The notes beneath the pieces are model-generated. The model was not told the DNA's origin. It was given only the letters and a program-made list of their open reading frames with translations, and made no database searches. Of a DNA stretch of 64,000 bases, positions 1-8,383 are shown piece by piece (positions within the stretch are counted from its first letter, which is position 1; each line of letters starts with the position of its first letter). The stretch is from Halobacterium jilantaiense. GTDB lineage: Archaea > Halobacteriota > Halobacteria > Halobacteriales > Halobacteriaceae. The position numbers and the translations under genes are program-made. Location: NCBI RefSeq assembly GCF_900110535.1, contig NZ_FOJA01000001.1, forward strand, positions 1,426,001 to 1,490,000, written 5' to 3'.

Positions 1-884
1 CCGACGATGGGGACGATGCCGGGGAAGAACGCGAGGTCGTCGGGGTCGCGGCCGTGGGCTGCGGCACGCTCCCGGAGGTCCGCCATGTAGTCGACGACGG
101 CGTCGTCCGAGGGCTGGCTGACGAAGACGGCTTCGGCGTGTTCGGCGGCGAACTCGCGGCCGCGGTCCGACGAGCCCGCCTGATAGAGGACGGGCGTGCG
201 CTGTGGCGACGGCTCGGCGCTGTGGGGACCCGGCACGTCGAAGTGCTCGCCCTCGTGGTCGATGCCGTGGACCTTCTCGGGGTCGCTGAACGTCGCCGCG
301 TCCTCGTCCCGGACGACGGCATCGTCCTCCCAGGAGTCCTCCCAGAGGGCGTACAGCACGTCCATGAACTCGTCGGCGCGGTCGTAGCGCTCGTCGTGGT
401 CGAGGCGGTCGTCGTAGCCGAGGTTCGCGGCCGCGGATTCGAGGTAGGAGGTGACGACGTTGAAGGCGACGCGGCCGTCCGTGAGGTGGTCGAGCGTGGA
501 GAACTCGCGGGCGAGCTGGTAGGGATGGTTGTAGGACGTGGACTTCGTCACCGCGAACCCGATGTCGTCGGTCACCTCGGCCATCGCGGGAATCAGGTAC
601 GCCGGGTCGTTCGACGGCGTCTGGACGGCTTTCTCGATTGCCGTCTCCCGGTCGCCGCCGAAGACGTCGTAGATGCCGCGGACATCCGCGAAGAAGACGG
701 CGTCGAAGCCGCCGCGCTCGGCCGTGCGCGCGACATCAGTCCAGTACTCCCGGTCGCTGTACCGGTGGCTCTGGTCGCCGGGGAGCCGCCAGGAGCCGAC
801 GGACACGTGCTCCACGGCGTTCATCGTGAAGAGGTTGAGGCGCAACCGGTCGCTGGCAGCACCGTCCTCGGCGTCGTCGGTCAT
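1..884 (-). CDS. NtaA/SnaA/DszA-type flavin-dependent monooxygenase (3' end cut by window edge)
   Basis: The reverse strand is open from ATG at 884 to the window edge, so the C-terminus is missing; about 294 residues are visible. The N-terminus reads MTDDAEDGAASDRLRLNLFT, and later stretches (residues HVSVGSWRLPGD, GFDAVFFADVRG, STLDHLTDGR) match the bacterial luciferase-like, FMN-dependent monooxygenases of the nitrilotriacetate/dibenzothiophene-sulfone group. These cytosolic TIM-barrel enzymes use reduced flavin supplied by a partner reductase to oxidise C-S, C-N or similar bonds. The substrate cannot be read from the sequence. A TATA-like stretch (GGGTAAACA on the minus strand, near 905-913) lies about 25 nt before the ATG. 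The ATP-grasp gene upstream on the same strand is about 220 bp away, so co-transcription is uncertain. Confidence 0.85.
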   Translation of the reverse strand, partial: MTDDAEDGAASDRLRLNLFTMNAVEHVSVGSWRLPGDQSHRYSDREYWTDVARTAERGGFDAVFFADVRGIYDVFGGDRETAIEKAVQTPSNDPAYLIPAMAEVTDDIGFAVTKSTSYNHPYQLAREFSTLDHLTDGRVAFNVVTSYLESAAANLGYDDRLDHDERYDRADEFMDVLYALWEDSWEDDAVVRDEDAATFSDPEKVHGIDHEGEHFDVPGPHSAEPSPQRTPVLYQAGSSDRGREFAAEHAEAVFVSQPSDDAVVDYMADLRERAAAHGRDPDDLAFFPGIVPIV

Positions 885-1103
885 GGCACGGCGTTCGCGG
901 CGACGGTGTTTACCCGGGTCGACACCGGCGACTGCGTGGCGTTGTCACAGACCTCGGCAAGAACCGCTGGGGTTACGGCTGCCGGGAAAAGGGCGTGCAG
1001 GTGGCGGGGCTGCACCGGTGCGCGGTGCCACCGTTCCGCGTCCGCGCACACCGGGCGACGGTCAGGTCACGCACCGGGGTGGTCCCGCCCTCGCACTTGA
1101 ATC

Positions 1104-2342
1104 TCAGCAGGAGCAGTAGTAGTCGCGGTCGGCGAACTCGACGTCCAGACGGTGGGCGATCGGTGCTGGGTCGCTCGGCCGGTAGACGGCGGTGGTGAGG
1201 TCGCCGGACTCCTCGAAGGCACCGGAGACGAGCGCCTGCCAGTCCTCGCTGGCGAGCACGTCGCCTGTCTCGCCGCCGGCGACCAGCGGGAGGTAGTCTT
1301 CGAGGGAGACCCAGCGCGCGTCTCGGACACCGTCCGACTCGTAGCCCGGTGCGGCGTCCACGCCGGCGGTCGCGTCGCTGTAGGCGGCCATCGGGAGGTT
1401 CGCGCCCGCCCGGACGGGCATGCTGATCCACTTCCACGGGCGGGTGTTGACATCGAGGAGGACGTACTCGCCGCGGTCGCGGTCGTAGACGAACTCCGCC
1501 TCGCTGATGCCGTGGTAGCCCGCATCCTCGACGACCGAGAGCGCGCGCTCGCGGAGGTCGGGGTTCTCGACAGTCTCGACGACGCAGGACGTGCCGTAGC
1601 CGAGCGGCGCGCGGACACGAGCGTTCCCGACGACCGCGAGTGGGTCGCCGGACTCGGGGACGTAGGAGGCCAGCGACTGGTCCTCGCCCCGCGCGACCGG
1701 GACCTTCTCTTGGGCCATGACCTCGATACCGGTCTCCTCGGCCATCTCGACGACATCGTGGTACTCCTCGCGGTCCGCGACCTCGACGACGTTCGTGCCG
1801 ACGGCCTCCTCGAATTCGCGCTTGCGGGCGGGCTTGAGTACGAGCGGGAAGCCGAGTTCGTCGGCGGCCTCCTCGGGGTCGGTCCTGGAGAGGTGGTGGG
1901 TCTCCGGGTAGGGGACGCCCAGTTCCTCGCAGCGGTCGTAGAGGCTTGTCTTGTCGAGGACGGCGTCAAGCGTCTCGCTGTCCGCGAACGGCAGTCGGAC
2001 GCCCTCGGGCTCGGTTTCGGCGAACGCGAGCGCCCACTCGTCCATGCAGCCGAACGCTACGGGCTCGTGATCGAGTTCCGCCGCGAGGGCTTCGACGTCC
2101 TCGCGGAAGCCCGCCTGGTCGTCGAGCGGGTACGTGACGCGTCCGGCGTAGTCGGCGGCGTCAGAGGGGGGTGCTGCGCCGTCACCCGAGCGGTCGAGCG
2201 CGACGACGGGGACCCCGTAGTCGTCGAGCGCGCGCGCCACGGAGAGGCCGGTGACGTGGGCGTTCGCGACGAACGCGGGCGGCCGGTCGAAGTCGGCTGC
2301 CGAGAGCGACTCGCGGAGCGCGTCGAACTCCTGAAAGGTCAT
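1104..2342 (-). CDS. ATP-grasp carboxylate-amine ligase family protein
   Basis: A 412-residue protein with the ATP-grasp layout: an N-terminal preATP-grasp Rossmann part (FVANAHVTGLSVARALDDYG), a central ATP-binding part (GFPLVLKPARKREFEE), and a C-terminal metal-binding strand ending in VLLDVNTRPW. Relatives are predicted carboxylate-amine ligases of the carbamoyl-phosphate synthase-like ATP-grasp branch, which activate a carboxylate as an acyl phosphate and couple it to an amine. The substrate is unknown. The C-terminus is unusual: it ends in YYCSC, two cysteines in the last three residues, a possible metal or redox site. The start is the ATG at 2342. It is divergent from the ribosomal L10e gene, with about 157 bp between them. 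Confidence 0.8.
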   Translation of the reverse strand: MTFQEFDALRESLSAADFDRPPAFVANAHVTGLSVARALDDYGVPVVALDRSGDGAAPPSDAADYAGRVTYPLDDQAGFREDVEALAAELDHEPVAFGCMDEWALAFAETEPEGVRLPFADSETLDAVLDKTSLYDRCEELGVPYPETHHLSRTDPEEAADELGFPLVLKPARKREFEEAVGTNVVEVADREEYHDVVEMAEETGIEVMAQEKVPVARGEDQSLASYVPESGDPLAVVGNARVRAPLGYGTSCVVETVENPDLRERALSVVEDAGYHGISEAEFVYDRDRGEYVLLDVNTRPWKWISMPVRAGANLPMAAYSDATAGVDAAPGYESDGVRDARWVSLEDYLPLVAGGETGDVLASEDWQALVSGAFEESGDLTTAVYRPSDPAPIAHRLDVEFADRDYYCSC

Positions 2343-2499
2343 GGCGGCGTGTTCCCGACGGGCGGGCTAAAGCGACCCGGTACCCCGAGTGGTCGCCGGT
2401 AGTCGGGACAGGCTCGCGGAACGCGGCCAGCGCGCCGGATTCTCGGCGACGGTTCGAAGCCTTTATTCGCGCGCTGACCCTGAGCCACGGGTAGTAACC

Positions 2500-3030
2500 A
2501 TGTCCGACAATCCGGCGTCCATGTACCGGAAAATCGACAAGCCGTCCTACACGCGACGGGACTACGTCACCGGGATTCCCGGCTCGAAGATCGCCCAGCA
2601 CCAGATGGGCGACCTGCAGGCCGATGCCGACGACTACCCCGTCCAGATCAGCCTCGCGCCCGAGGAGCAGTGCCAGCTCCGCCACGGCTCGCTGGAGGCT
2701 GCACGGCTGTCGGCGAACCGCCACCTCATCAAGGAACTCGGTGAGGGCAACTACAAGATGCGACTCCGCAAGTTCCCCCACCAGATCATCCGGGAGAACA
2801 AGCAGGCGACCGGCGCGGGTGCGGACCGTGTCTCCGACGGGATGCGTCAGGCGTTCGGCGTCCCGGTCGGCACCGCCGCCCGTATCTACCCGGGCGAGCA
2901 GCTGTTCACGGCGTACTGCGACGTGGACCAAGCGGAAGAAGTGAAGGAGGCGTTCCGTCGCGCCTACAACAAGATCACGCCGCCGTGCAAGATCAACGTC
3001 GAGCGCGGTAACGAACTTCTCGTCCGGTAA
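2500..3030 (+). CDS. rpl10e: Large ribosomal subunit protein L10e (uL16 family)
   Basis: A 176-residue protein of the archaeal L10e/uL16 family, a large-subunit protein near the peptidyl-transferase centre and the tRNA CCA ends. Diagnostic stretches are the N-terminal [30 protein letters not shown] and the basic [13 protein letters not shown]. The reading frame is open further upstream, but ATG 2500 gives the family N-terminus [15 protein letters not shown]-like CCTTTATT lies about 35-40 nt upstream. The gene is not in a ribosomal operon here; it sits between two unrelated ATP-grasp genes, one divergent and one downstream on the same strand. Confidence 0.97.
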   Translation: MSDNPASMYRKIDKPSYTRRDYVTGIPGSKIAQHQMGDLQADADDYPVQISLAPEEQCQLRHGSLEAARLSANRHLIKELGEGNYKMRLRKFPHQIIRENKQATGAGADRVSDGMRQAFGVPVGTAARIYPGEQLFTAYCDVDQAEEVKEAFRRAYNKITPPCKINVERGNELLVR

Positions 3031-3118
3031 CGACCGAGATACCGGTTCCTCGGTTCTCGCCGGATTCGTCGTCTCTCGTAGCGGCGGCTTTTTCGTCACG
3101 GAGTCCCGACTGGATGGT

Positions 3119-4003
3119 ATGCTGGGGCTGGCGGTCGCGAACGACGCGGAGACCTTCGAGCGGATGACGGGACCGCTGGCCGACCGCGGAATCCGCGCCG
3201 AGCACGTGACCGTGCAGGAGACGGTGACGCATCTGGGCGACCCGCCGTTCGACGCGTCGCGGTTCGACGCCGGGTTCGTGTTCCCGAGTCGCCTGATGGA
3301 GGGAGGTGTCGTAGACGCGTTCCTCGACGTGCCGTGGGTGAACGACCGGGCGGCGGTGCTTCGGTCACGGAACAAGGCGGGCGCGCTGGCGACCCTTGCG
3401 GCGGCCGATGTCCCCGTTCCGGAGACCGCCTACGTCTCGAATCCCGCCGATGCGAGCGAGGTACGGGACGTACTCACCGCGCTCAAGCCGCCGGTGGTCG
3501 TGAAGCCGAACTCGACGACCCGGGGCGTCGGCGTGACGAAGGTCCACGACCCGGACTCGCTGGACGGCGTCACGGATTATCTGGAGTTGGTCCACGACTA
3601 CCGCGCGACCGGCGACAAATCCTACCTGATTCAGGAGTACCTGGCGGACGCCGTCGACTACCGCGTGATGGTGCTGGACGGCGAGGTCGTCGGCGCAGTG
3701 CGCCGGGAGTCACCGGGCTGGAAGCACAACGTCCACGGCGGCGCGACCGCGACCGGCGTCGACCTCCCCGAACGACTGCGGGCGCTCGCCGTCGACGCAG
3801 CGGCGGCGCTCGATGTCGACTTCCTGGGCGTGGACATCCTCGCGACGGAGGAGCGCGCAGTGGTCTCCGAGACGAACGCGCGACCCACCATCGACGACGA
3901 GGCGAAGTACGAGGACGGGTTCTACGACAGGCTGGCGGCGCTGATTCGGCGGGCTGCCGGGTCAGTCGAAGACGCTGGGGAGCGGGGAGAGAACAGCGAG
4001 TAG
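3119..4003 (+). CDS. RimK/LysX-like ATP-grasp ligase
   Basis: A 294-residue ATP-grasp protein of the RimK/LysX type. The ATP-binding core reads PPVVVKPNSTTRGVGV, followed by YLIQEYL and a glutamate/asparagine metal site near the C-terminus (SETNARPTIDD). RimK relatives add amino acids to a protein or peptide C-terminus (glutamates on ribosomal protein S6, LysW side chains, coenzyme F420 or tetrahydromethanopterin). Nothing in the sequence fixes the acceptor. ATG 3119 is chosen because a T-rich box (GCTTTTTCG, about 3086-3094) lies 25-30 nt upstream, typical of leaderless haloarchaeal transcripts. It starts 89 bp after L10e on the same strand. Confidence 0.8.
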   Translation: MLGLAVANDAETFERMTGPLADRGIRAEHVTVQETVTHLGDPPFDASRFDAGFVFPSRLMEGGVVDAFLDVPWVNDRAAVLRSRNKAGALATLAAADVPVPETAYVSNPADASEVRDVLTALKPPVVVKPNSTTRGVGVTKVHDPDSLDGVTDYLELVHDYRATGDKSYLIQEYLADAVDYRVMVLDGEVVGAVRRESPGWKHNVHGGATATGVDLPERLRALAVDAAAALDVDFLGVDILATEERAVVSETNARPTIDDEAKYEDGFYDRLAALIRRAAGSVEDAGERGENSE

Positions 4004-4010
4004 GGCGGGC

Positions 4011-4397
4011 TTACTGGACGTCGATGTTCGTCGAGGTGTCGGTGCGGTCGAACGCGACTTCGAGGACGCCGTTGTTGTAGGTGGCGTCGCCGGACCGGGC
4101 GTCGACGCGGCCCGGGAGGTCGATGCGTTCGTCGTACTCGCGGGTGCCCGAGTGCGCGCTGACAGTGACGGAGTCGCCGTCGCACTGAATCGAGATGTCG
4201 TCTTTCTCGACGCCCGGCAGGTCGGCGATGACTCGGACTTCGTCGTCGGTCTCGTGGACGTCCACGTGAGTGCTGGAGGCGAACCCGGACTGGTCGCCGC
4301 GATCGAGGCCCTGGCCGGCCCCCATCATGTCCTCCATCATGCGCTCGATCTCGCGGAAGATGTCGTCGAAGGGGTCGTCCCGGTCGTCGCGTCTCAT
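4011..4397 (-). CDS. hsp20: Hsp20/alpha-crystallin small heat shock protein
   Basis: A 128-residue small heat shock protein. The alpha-crystallin domain covers roughly residues 40-125, with the typical strands VIADLPGVEKDDISIQ and NNGVLEVAF. Members form oligomers that hold unfolding proteins for refolding by other chaperones. The N-terminal part is short and rich in Met/Arg/Asp. The frame stays open to a GTG at 4454, but ATG 4397 is preferred because a TATA-like CTTTTCC on the minus strand lies about 25-30 nt before it, overlapping the longer version. The gene converges on the RimK-like gene, 7 bp apart. Confidence 0.92.
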   Translation of the reverse strand: MRRDDRDDPFDDIFREIERMMEDMMGAGQGLDRGDQSGFASSTHVDVHETDDEVRVIADLPGVEKDDISIQCDGDSVTVSAHSGTREYDERIDLPGRVDARSGDATYNNGVLEVAFDRTDTSTNIDVQ

Positions 4398-4474
4398 GGG
4401 CCGGCGTAGGTGTGGCCTGTGGAAAAGAGTTCGGTCTGTGTTAGTCTCGGCCACACGAAGCGCTAGCGGCCGTT

Positions 4475-5482
4475 TCAGAGCCCGAGCGCGTCGTTCGTGG
4501 TTGCGACCGACTCCTCGGCGTCCATCTCGCCCGTAATCGCCCGGACGGCGTCGACGTTCTCGGGGACGACGTCGGACTCCTGGTGGATGGCCTGGAAGCA
4601 GTAGAAATCACGGCCTACCGTGGTGACGGACTCGCCCCAGAGGCAGTTCTCCCAGAGGTCGCCCCGCGGCCGGCCCATGTCCTTGGCGTACTCCTTGAGG
4701 GGGCCTGTGCCCTTGATGCCGAGGTCCTTGTCGAGGACCATGATGCGGGACTGTCCCGCGAGGACATCCCGAACCTCGTCGGCGTCCGGTTCGCTTTCGA
4801 GGGTGACGTTCACGCTGTGCATGTGCATCAGCGTCGCCGGCACCTTCAGCCCGAGCGTGTCGATGTCGAGGTCGGGGAAGATTGTGTTCACGTCGGGGCC
4901 GTGGTGGCTCGGAATCGAGATGGGGTCGGGGAGGATGTCGTTGATGGGGCCCCGTCCCGTCTGTCCGGGGTCGCCGCCGCGCCGGACGAGCGTGGTTCGG
5001 ACCTTCTCGACGCCGTACTCCTCCTGGAGGGGCGCGAGCAGCCGGGAGAGCCCCGTCGTGTTGCAGGAGACGACGCGGACGTGGTCGGCACCCTCGGCCT
5101 CAGCGTAGTTCGAGCGGGCGTTGAACGAGACGTCGGCGACGTCGGCGTCCTCGCCGCCCTGGTAGATGGCGGGGGTGTCGTGTTCCTCGTAGAGCGCGCG
5201 GTTCTGCGCGCCGATGCCGGACGGCGTGGCGTCGACGACGACATCGCTCTCGGCGACGAGGTCGTCGACGAGGCCGGCGGTCTCGACGCCCGCCTCGCCG
5301 AACTGGTCGGCGCGGTCCTCGATTGCGGCGTAGAGGTCGAAGCCGCGTTCACGGGCCTGTTTCGCTTCGAAGTTCGGGCGGGTCTTCGCCACGCCCGCCA
5401 CCTCCATGTCGGGCTGGGCGTCGACGGCGTCCGCGACGCGCTTCCCGATGGTTCCGTAGCCGTTGATGCCGACGCGGAGCAT
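4475..5482 (-). CDS. gap: Type II (archaeal) glyceraldehyde-3-phosphate dehydrogenase
   Basis: A 335-residue archaeal type II GAPDH, interconverting glyceraldehyde 3-phosphate and 1,3-bisphosphoglycerate with NAD(P). It has the N-terminal Rossmann motif [12 protein letters not shown] and the active-site SCNTTG with catalytic Cys140; PSHHGPDVN and LMHMHSVNV are typical of the archaeal branch. ATG 5482 is chosen over an in-frame GTG two codons earlier because it gives the conserved [10 protein letters not shown] start and lies 26-34 nt after a TATA-like CGGTTATCC (minus strand, 5508-5516). A palindromic TrmB-like operator lies just upstream of that box, suggesting glucose-responsive control. 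In haloarchaea this class mainly serves gluconeogenesis. Confidence 0.96.
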   Translation of the reverse strand: MLRVGINGYGTIGKRVADAVDAQPDMEVAGVAKTRPNFEAKQARERGFDLYAAIEDRADQFGEAGVETAGLVDDLVAESDVVVDATPSGIGAQNRALYEEHDTPAIYQGGEDADVADVSFNARSNYAEAEGADHVRVVSCNTTGLSRLLAPLQEEYGVEKVRTTLVRRGGDPGQTGRGPINDILPDPISIPSHHGPDVNTIFPDLDIDTLGLKVPATLMHMHSVNVTLESEPDADEVRDVLAGQSRIMVLDKDLGIKGTGPLKEYAKDMGRPRGDLWENCLWGESVTTVGRDFYCFQAIHQESDVVPENVDAVRAITGEMDAEESVATTNDALGL

Positions 5483-5507
5483 ACACACGAGTGGTCCACG
5501 GACTACC

Positions 5508-5516
5508 GGATAACCG
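5508..5516 (-). promoter_or_regulatory. TATA-like box of gap
   Basis: The minus-strand sequence CGGTTATCC is centred about 30 nt upstream of the gap ATG at 5482. That is the spacing expected for a leaderless or nearly leaderless haloarchaeal transcript. Confidence 0.55.
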
Positions 5517-5535
5517 TTTCGAGGCGGCTCCGCGC

Positions 5536-5561
5536 GGATTTACCGGGTTTCGAGTAAATCC
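5536..5561. promoter_or_regulatory. Palindromic TrmB-like operator upstream of gap
   Basis: A perfect 8-bp inverted repeat, GGATTTAC (5536-5543) and GTAAATCC (5554-5561), with a 10-nt spacer. Its core reads TACC-N7-GAGTA (5541-5556 on the plus strand), one base from the TACT-N7/8-GAGTA motif known for the sugar-responsive regulator TrmB of Halobacterium salinarum. It lies upstream of the gap TATA box, the position expected for activation of gluconeogenic genes. The assignment to TrmB is an inference from motif and target. Confidence 0.6.
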
Positions 5562-5620
5562 ACTGTGTGGTGTGGTAGCGAAGCACTTTCGTGGAGCGCG
5601 TGCGTAGAACGAGACGCAGT

Positions 5621-5722
5621 ATGTCCGAGCGCACCCACGAGCGCGAGGACTGGCAGCTCCCGGAGAACGCCGAGACGCAGTTGGACTACTTCGAGGACGT
5701 CGAGGAGCCGTCGGACGTGTGA
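5621..5722 (+). CDS. Small acidic protein, 33 aa, unknown function
   Basis: An ATG-started 33-codon frame, too short for most gene finders. It begins MSERTHEREDW and ends EEPSDV, with Glu/Asp making up about a third of the residues, typical of haloarchaeal coding sequence. It reads away from gap and lies just upstream of the aminopeptidase on the same strand. A T-rich stretch (CACTTTCG) about 35 nt upstream could be its promoter. I recognise no family. It could also be a non-functional frame. Confidence 0.4.
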   Translation: MSERTHEREDWQLPENAETQLDYFEDVEEPSDV

Positions 5723-5780
5723 CGCCCACCTACCCGTTTTTCTCGAAAACGCTATCCGGTGAGCGGACGCAGGTCCGGAC

Positions 5781-6725
5781 ATGAGCTTGCGCGACGCGGC
5801 GAAGACGGCGGTCGAACAGTGCCTGGGACTGGACGCCGACGAGGACTGCGTCGTCGTGACCGACGACGAGCGCCGAGACATCGGGGAGGCGCTCTACGAG
5901 GTCGCCAGCGAGGTCAGCGATTCGACGACCATCCTCCAGTACCCGCCGGGCGACCAGCACGGCGCGGAGCCGCCCGCACCGGTAGCGGCCGCGATGAAGG
6001 ACGCCGACGTGTTCCTCGCACCGACGACGAAGAGCCTGAGCCACACGCGCGCTCGCGGCGCAGCCAACGACGTCGGCGCTCGCGGTGCCACCCTCCCCGG
6101 CATCACCGAGGAAGTGTTCACGACCGGACTGGACGCCGACTACGAGACCATCGCCGAGCACTGCGAGGACGTGCTCGCGCAGGTCGCGGCCGCCGACGAG
6201 GTCCGCGTGACGACGCCCGCCGGCACCGACATCACGTTCGACGCGGGCGACCGCGACTGGCGCGACGACACCGGCATCGTCCACGACGACGGCGACTTCT
6301 CGAACCTTCCCGCGGGCGAAGTGTTCGTCTCCCCAGTGGACGCCAACGGCACGTACGTCGTCGACGGCACGATGATGCCCCACGGCAAACTCGGCGACGG
6401 TCAGGAGCTGCGCTTCGAGGTCGAGGACGGCTTCGTCACCGACATCTCCGACGACCAGATTCGCGAGCAGGTCGAGGCCGCCAGCGAGCAGGTCGGCGAG
6501 GACGCCTACAACCTCGCGGAACTCGGCATCGGGACGAACGTCGCCGTCACCGACCTCGTCGGCAGCGTGCTGCTCGACGAGAAGGCCGCCGGCACCGTCC
6601 ACATCGCAATCGGCGACGACGCCGGCATCGGCGGCGACACCGACGCCCCGCTCCACCTCGACGGCATCATCCGGGAGCCGACCGTCTACGCGGACGGCGA
6701 AGAAGTTGAGTTGCCGAGCCCGTAA
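5781..6725 (+). CDS. M29-like aminopeptidase
   Basis: A 314-residue protein resembling peptidase family M29 (thermophilic aminopeptidases AmpS/PepS) in its C-terminal half. Metal-site regions are recognisable at NLAELGIGTN, the block around GTVHIAIGDD and PLHLDGIIREP. Such enzymes remove N-terminal residues from peptides in the cytosol using two metal ions. It is shorter than bacterial M29 enzymes (about 400 aa); the N-terminal half is reduced. ATG 5781 follows a T/A-rich region (TTTTTCTCGAAAACGC) about 35-45 nt upstream. It reads divergently from gap. Confidence 0.8.
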   Translation: MSLRDAAKTAVEQCLGLDADEDCVVVTDDERRDIGEALYEVASEVSDSTTILQYPPGDQHGAEPPAPVAAAMKDADVFLAPTTKSLSHTRARGAANDVGARGATLPGITEEVFTTGLDADYETIAEHCEDVLAQVAAADEVRVTTPAGTDITFDAGDRDWRDDTGIVHDDGDFSNLPAGEVFVSPVDANGTYVVDGTMMPHGKLGDGQELRFEVEDGFVTDISDDQIREQVEAASEQVGEDAYNLAELGIGTNVAVTDLVGSVLLDEKAAGTVHIAIGDDAGIGGDTDAPLHLDGIIREPTVYADGEEVELPSP

Positions 6726-6784
6726 CGGCCGACTGGACGGCCGAAAGTCGCGTCGACGACCGACCAGCCGGTAGCGGTGGGATT

Positions 6785-6934
6785 GAAAGGGGCGGCGGGC
6801 TCGCCAGCCGAGATCGTTCGAAAGAGCGCACAGCGCTCTTTCGGCGACAGCGAGTCGCAGGCGGCGAGCGCCGGAAGACCTTCGGTCTCCCGAGCAGTCG
6901 GGCGCAGAGCGCCCGACGACCCGCCGGGGCTTTC
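6785..6934. repeat. 150-bp intergenic element of nested hairpins
   Basis: This stretch lies in the 307-bp gap after the aminopeptidase. Outer arms GAAAG...CGGCGGG (6785-6799) and CCCGCCG...CTTTC (6920-6934) are inverted copies. Inside are two perfect hairpins with 3-nt loops: CGAAAGAGCGC/GCGCTCTTTCG (6819-6829 and 6833-6843, loop ACA) and GTCGGGCGC/GCGCCCGAC (6897-6905 and 6909-6917, loop AGA). No coding frame has haloarchaeal character here. It looks like a haloarchaeal intergenic repeat or a structured RNA; the rest of the gap holds only the promoter of the next gene. Confidence 0.6.
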
Positions 6935-7032
6935 TACGCGAAATCGTCCGGAGAAGCGGCCGAAATCCGGATTAGAACGATTCGCCTGCTAGACTCCGCG
7001 CGTTTTTACGTCCGGGCGGTCAAACTCAGTGT

Positions 7033-7692
7033 ATGAACGTAGACGCTGGCGAGCAGGTCGGGCTGTCGTGTCCGTCCTGTTCCCCGGACCTGGAGACGGT
7101 CCACGAGGTCCTGACGACGGGCGGCGGGCACGTAACGGTGGAGTGCGGGGAGTGCGGGCACGTCCACAAGGAGAGCCTGGAGAGCGAGGACACCGAAGCG
7201 GTCGACGTGGTGGTCTCGCAGGACGGCGAGTCGTTCACTGGTCGTTCCGAGTTCGGCCCGGAGGAGACGGTGTACGAGGGCGACGAGTTCATCGTCGAGA
7301 CCGAGGAAACCATCGCGCAGGTTCGCGTGACGAGCATCGAGGTCGGGCCCGAGGACCGGACGAGCCGGGCGGCCGTCGAGGACATCGAGACCGTGTGGAC
7401 GCGCGCGGTGGACAACGTCTCCGTGGACGTGACCGTCCACCCGCGCGAGGACAGCGACGAGGGCAGCCGCAGCCTCGAAGTCCACGTGCCCGGCGACTTC
7501 GAGTTCGTGGTCGGCGAGAGCGTGGAGTTCGGCGACGAGGAGTTCGAGGTGCAGGGCGTCCACGTGCGGGAGTCCGCCGAGGGCGACTACAAGTTCCCGA
7601 AGCTCGGGCAGGACGGCGACGTGGTGTTCGCGAAGGACGTGAAACGCGTGTACGGCGCGGACGAGTCGAGCGCGGCCTGGTCCGCGTGGTAG
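7033..7692 (+). CDS. HVO_0476-family zinc-finger protein
   Basis: A 219-residue protein of a haloarchaeal family (HVO_0476 type). An N-terminal zinc ribbon has two Cys pairs, CPSC near residues 13-16 and CGEC near 38-41. The rest is an acidic beta-rich region with a conserved-looking end FAKDVKRVYG. The molecular function is not known to me. A TATA-like GTTTTTACG lies about 27 nt before ATG 7033. It ends one base before the pcm start (TAG-g-ATG), so the two are almost certainly co-transcribed. Confidence 0.85.
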   Translation: MNVDAGEQVGLSCPSCSPDLETVHEVLTTGGGHVTVECGECGHVHKESLESEDTEAVDVVVSQDGESFTGRSEFGPEETVYEGDEFIVETEETIAQVRVTSIEVGPEDRTSRAAVEDIETVWTRAVDNVSVDVTVHPREDSDEGSRSLEVHVPGDFEFVVGESVEFGDEEFEVQGVHVRESAEGDYKFPKLGQDGDVVFAKDVKRVYGADESSAAWSAW

Positions 7693-7693
7693 G

Positions 7694-8326
7694 ATGACCA
7701 GGGAGGACGAACGACACCAGTTGGCCGACGGGCTTGCGACGCGCCCGAACGTCAGCGACCGTGTGGCGGACGCCATCCGGACGGTGCCGCGACACGAGTT
7801 CGTCCCGGAGGACAGGCGGTCGGCGGCGTACAGCGACCGCCCGCTCCCCATCGGCGAAGGCGCGACCATCAGCGCGCCGCACATGGTCGCCGTCGTCGCG
7901 ACCGAACTCGACCTCCAGTCGGGCGACCGCGTGCTCGAAATCGGAACCGGCTGTGGCTACCACGCCGCAGTCACGGCCGAACTGGTCGGCGCACAGAACG
8001 TCTTTTCGGTGGAGTACGTCGGAGCGCTCGCTGACCGGGCGAGCGAGACGCTGGAACGCACGGGCTACGGCGACATCTCCGTCCGGACGGGCGACGGCCA
8101 CGACGGCTGGCCGGAGCACGCGCCCTACGACGCCGCCTACCTGACGTGCGCGGCACCGGAGTTCCCGGACGCCGTCGTGGAGCAGGTACGGACTGGCGGC
8201 CGGCTGGTGGCACCCATCGGCGCTGGCAGCCAGCGCCTCGTCGTCGCCGAGAAGCGCGACGACGGCGGGCTGGACACGCGGGACGAGGGCGCGGTGCGGT
8301 TCGTGGAGATGCAGGGCGGCGAGTAA
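7694..8326 (+). CDS. pcm: Protein-L-isoaspartate O-methyltransferase
   Basis: A 210-residue PIMT. It methylates the abnormal L-isoaspartyl groups of aged proteins with S-adenosylmethionine, starting their repair. Family marks are VPRHEFVPED, the catalytic-region stretch IGEGATISAPHMVA, and the SAM loop VLEIGTGCGYHAA. Length is normal for the family. It follows the zinc-finger gene by one base. A PIMT-like paralogue (9318-10055) lies two genes on. Confidence 0.95.
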   Translation: MTREDERHQLADGLATRPNVSDRVADAIRTVPRHEFVPEDRRSAAYSDRPLPIGEGATISAPHMVAVVATELDLQSGDRVLEIGTGCGYHAAVTAELVGAQNVFSVEYVGALADRASETLERTGYGDISVRTGDGHDGWPEHAPYDAAYLTCAAPEFPDAVVEQVRTGGRLVAPIGAGSQRLVVAEKRDDGGLDTRDEGAVRFVEMQGGE

Positions 8327-8383
8327 GCGACCGTCGCCCACCGAGGCGCTTGACTTTATCACCGCAGCCGCCCTGCCTCCGGT

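Noticed and set aside
54-1100. 348-codon plus-strand frame at the window start
   Set aside because: It lies antisense to a clear flavin monooxygenase and has the Val/Arg/Asp-rich look of a shadow frame.
973-1437. 154-codon minus-strand frame overlapping the end of the ATP-grasp gene
   Set aside because: It overlaps a recognised gene in another frame, is Arg-rich, and shows no haloarchaeal acidic bias.
4398-4454. Longer Hsp20 starting at GTG 4454
   Set aside because: The extra residues overlap the TATA-like promoter sequence and are not typical of the family; the ATG at 4397 has correct promoter spacing.
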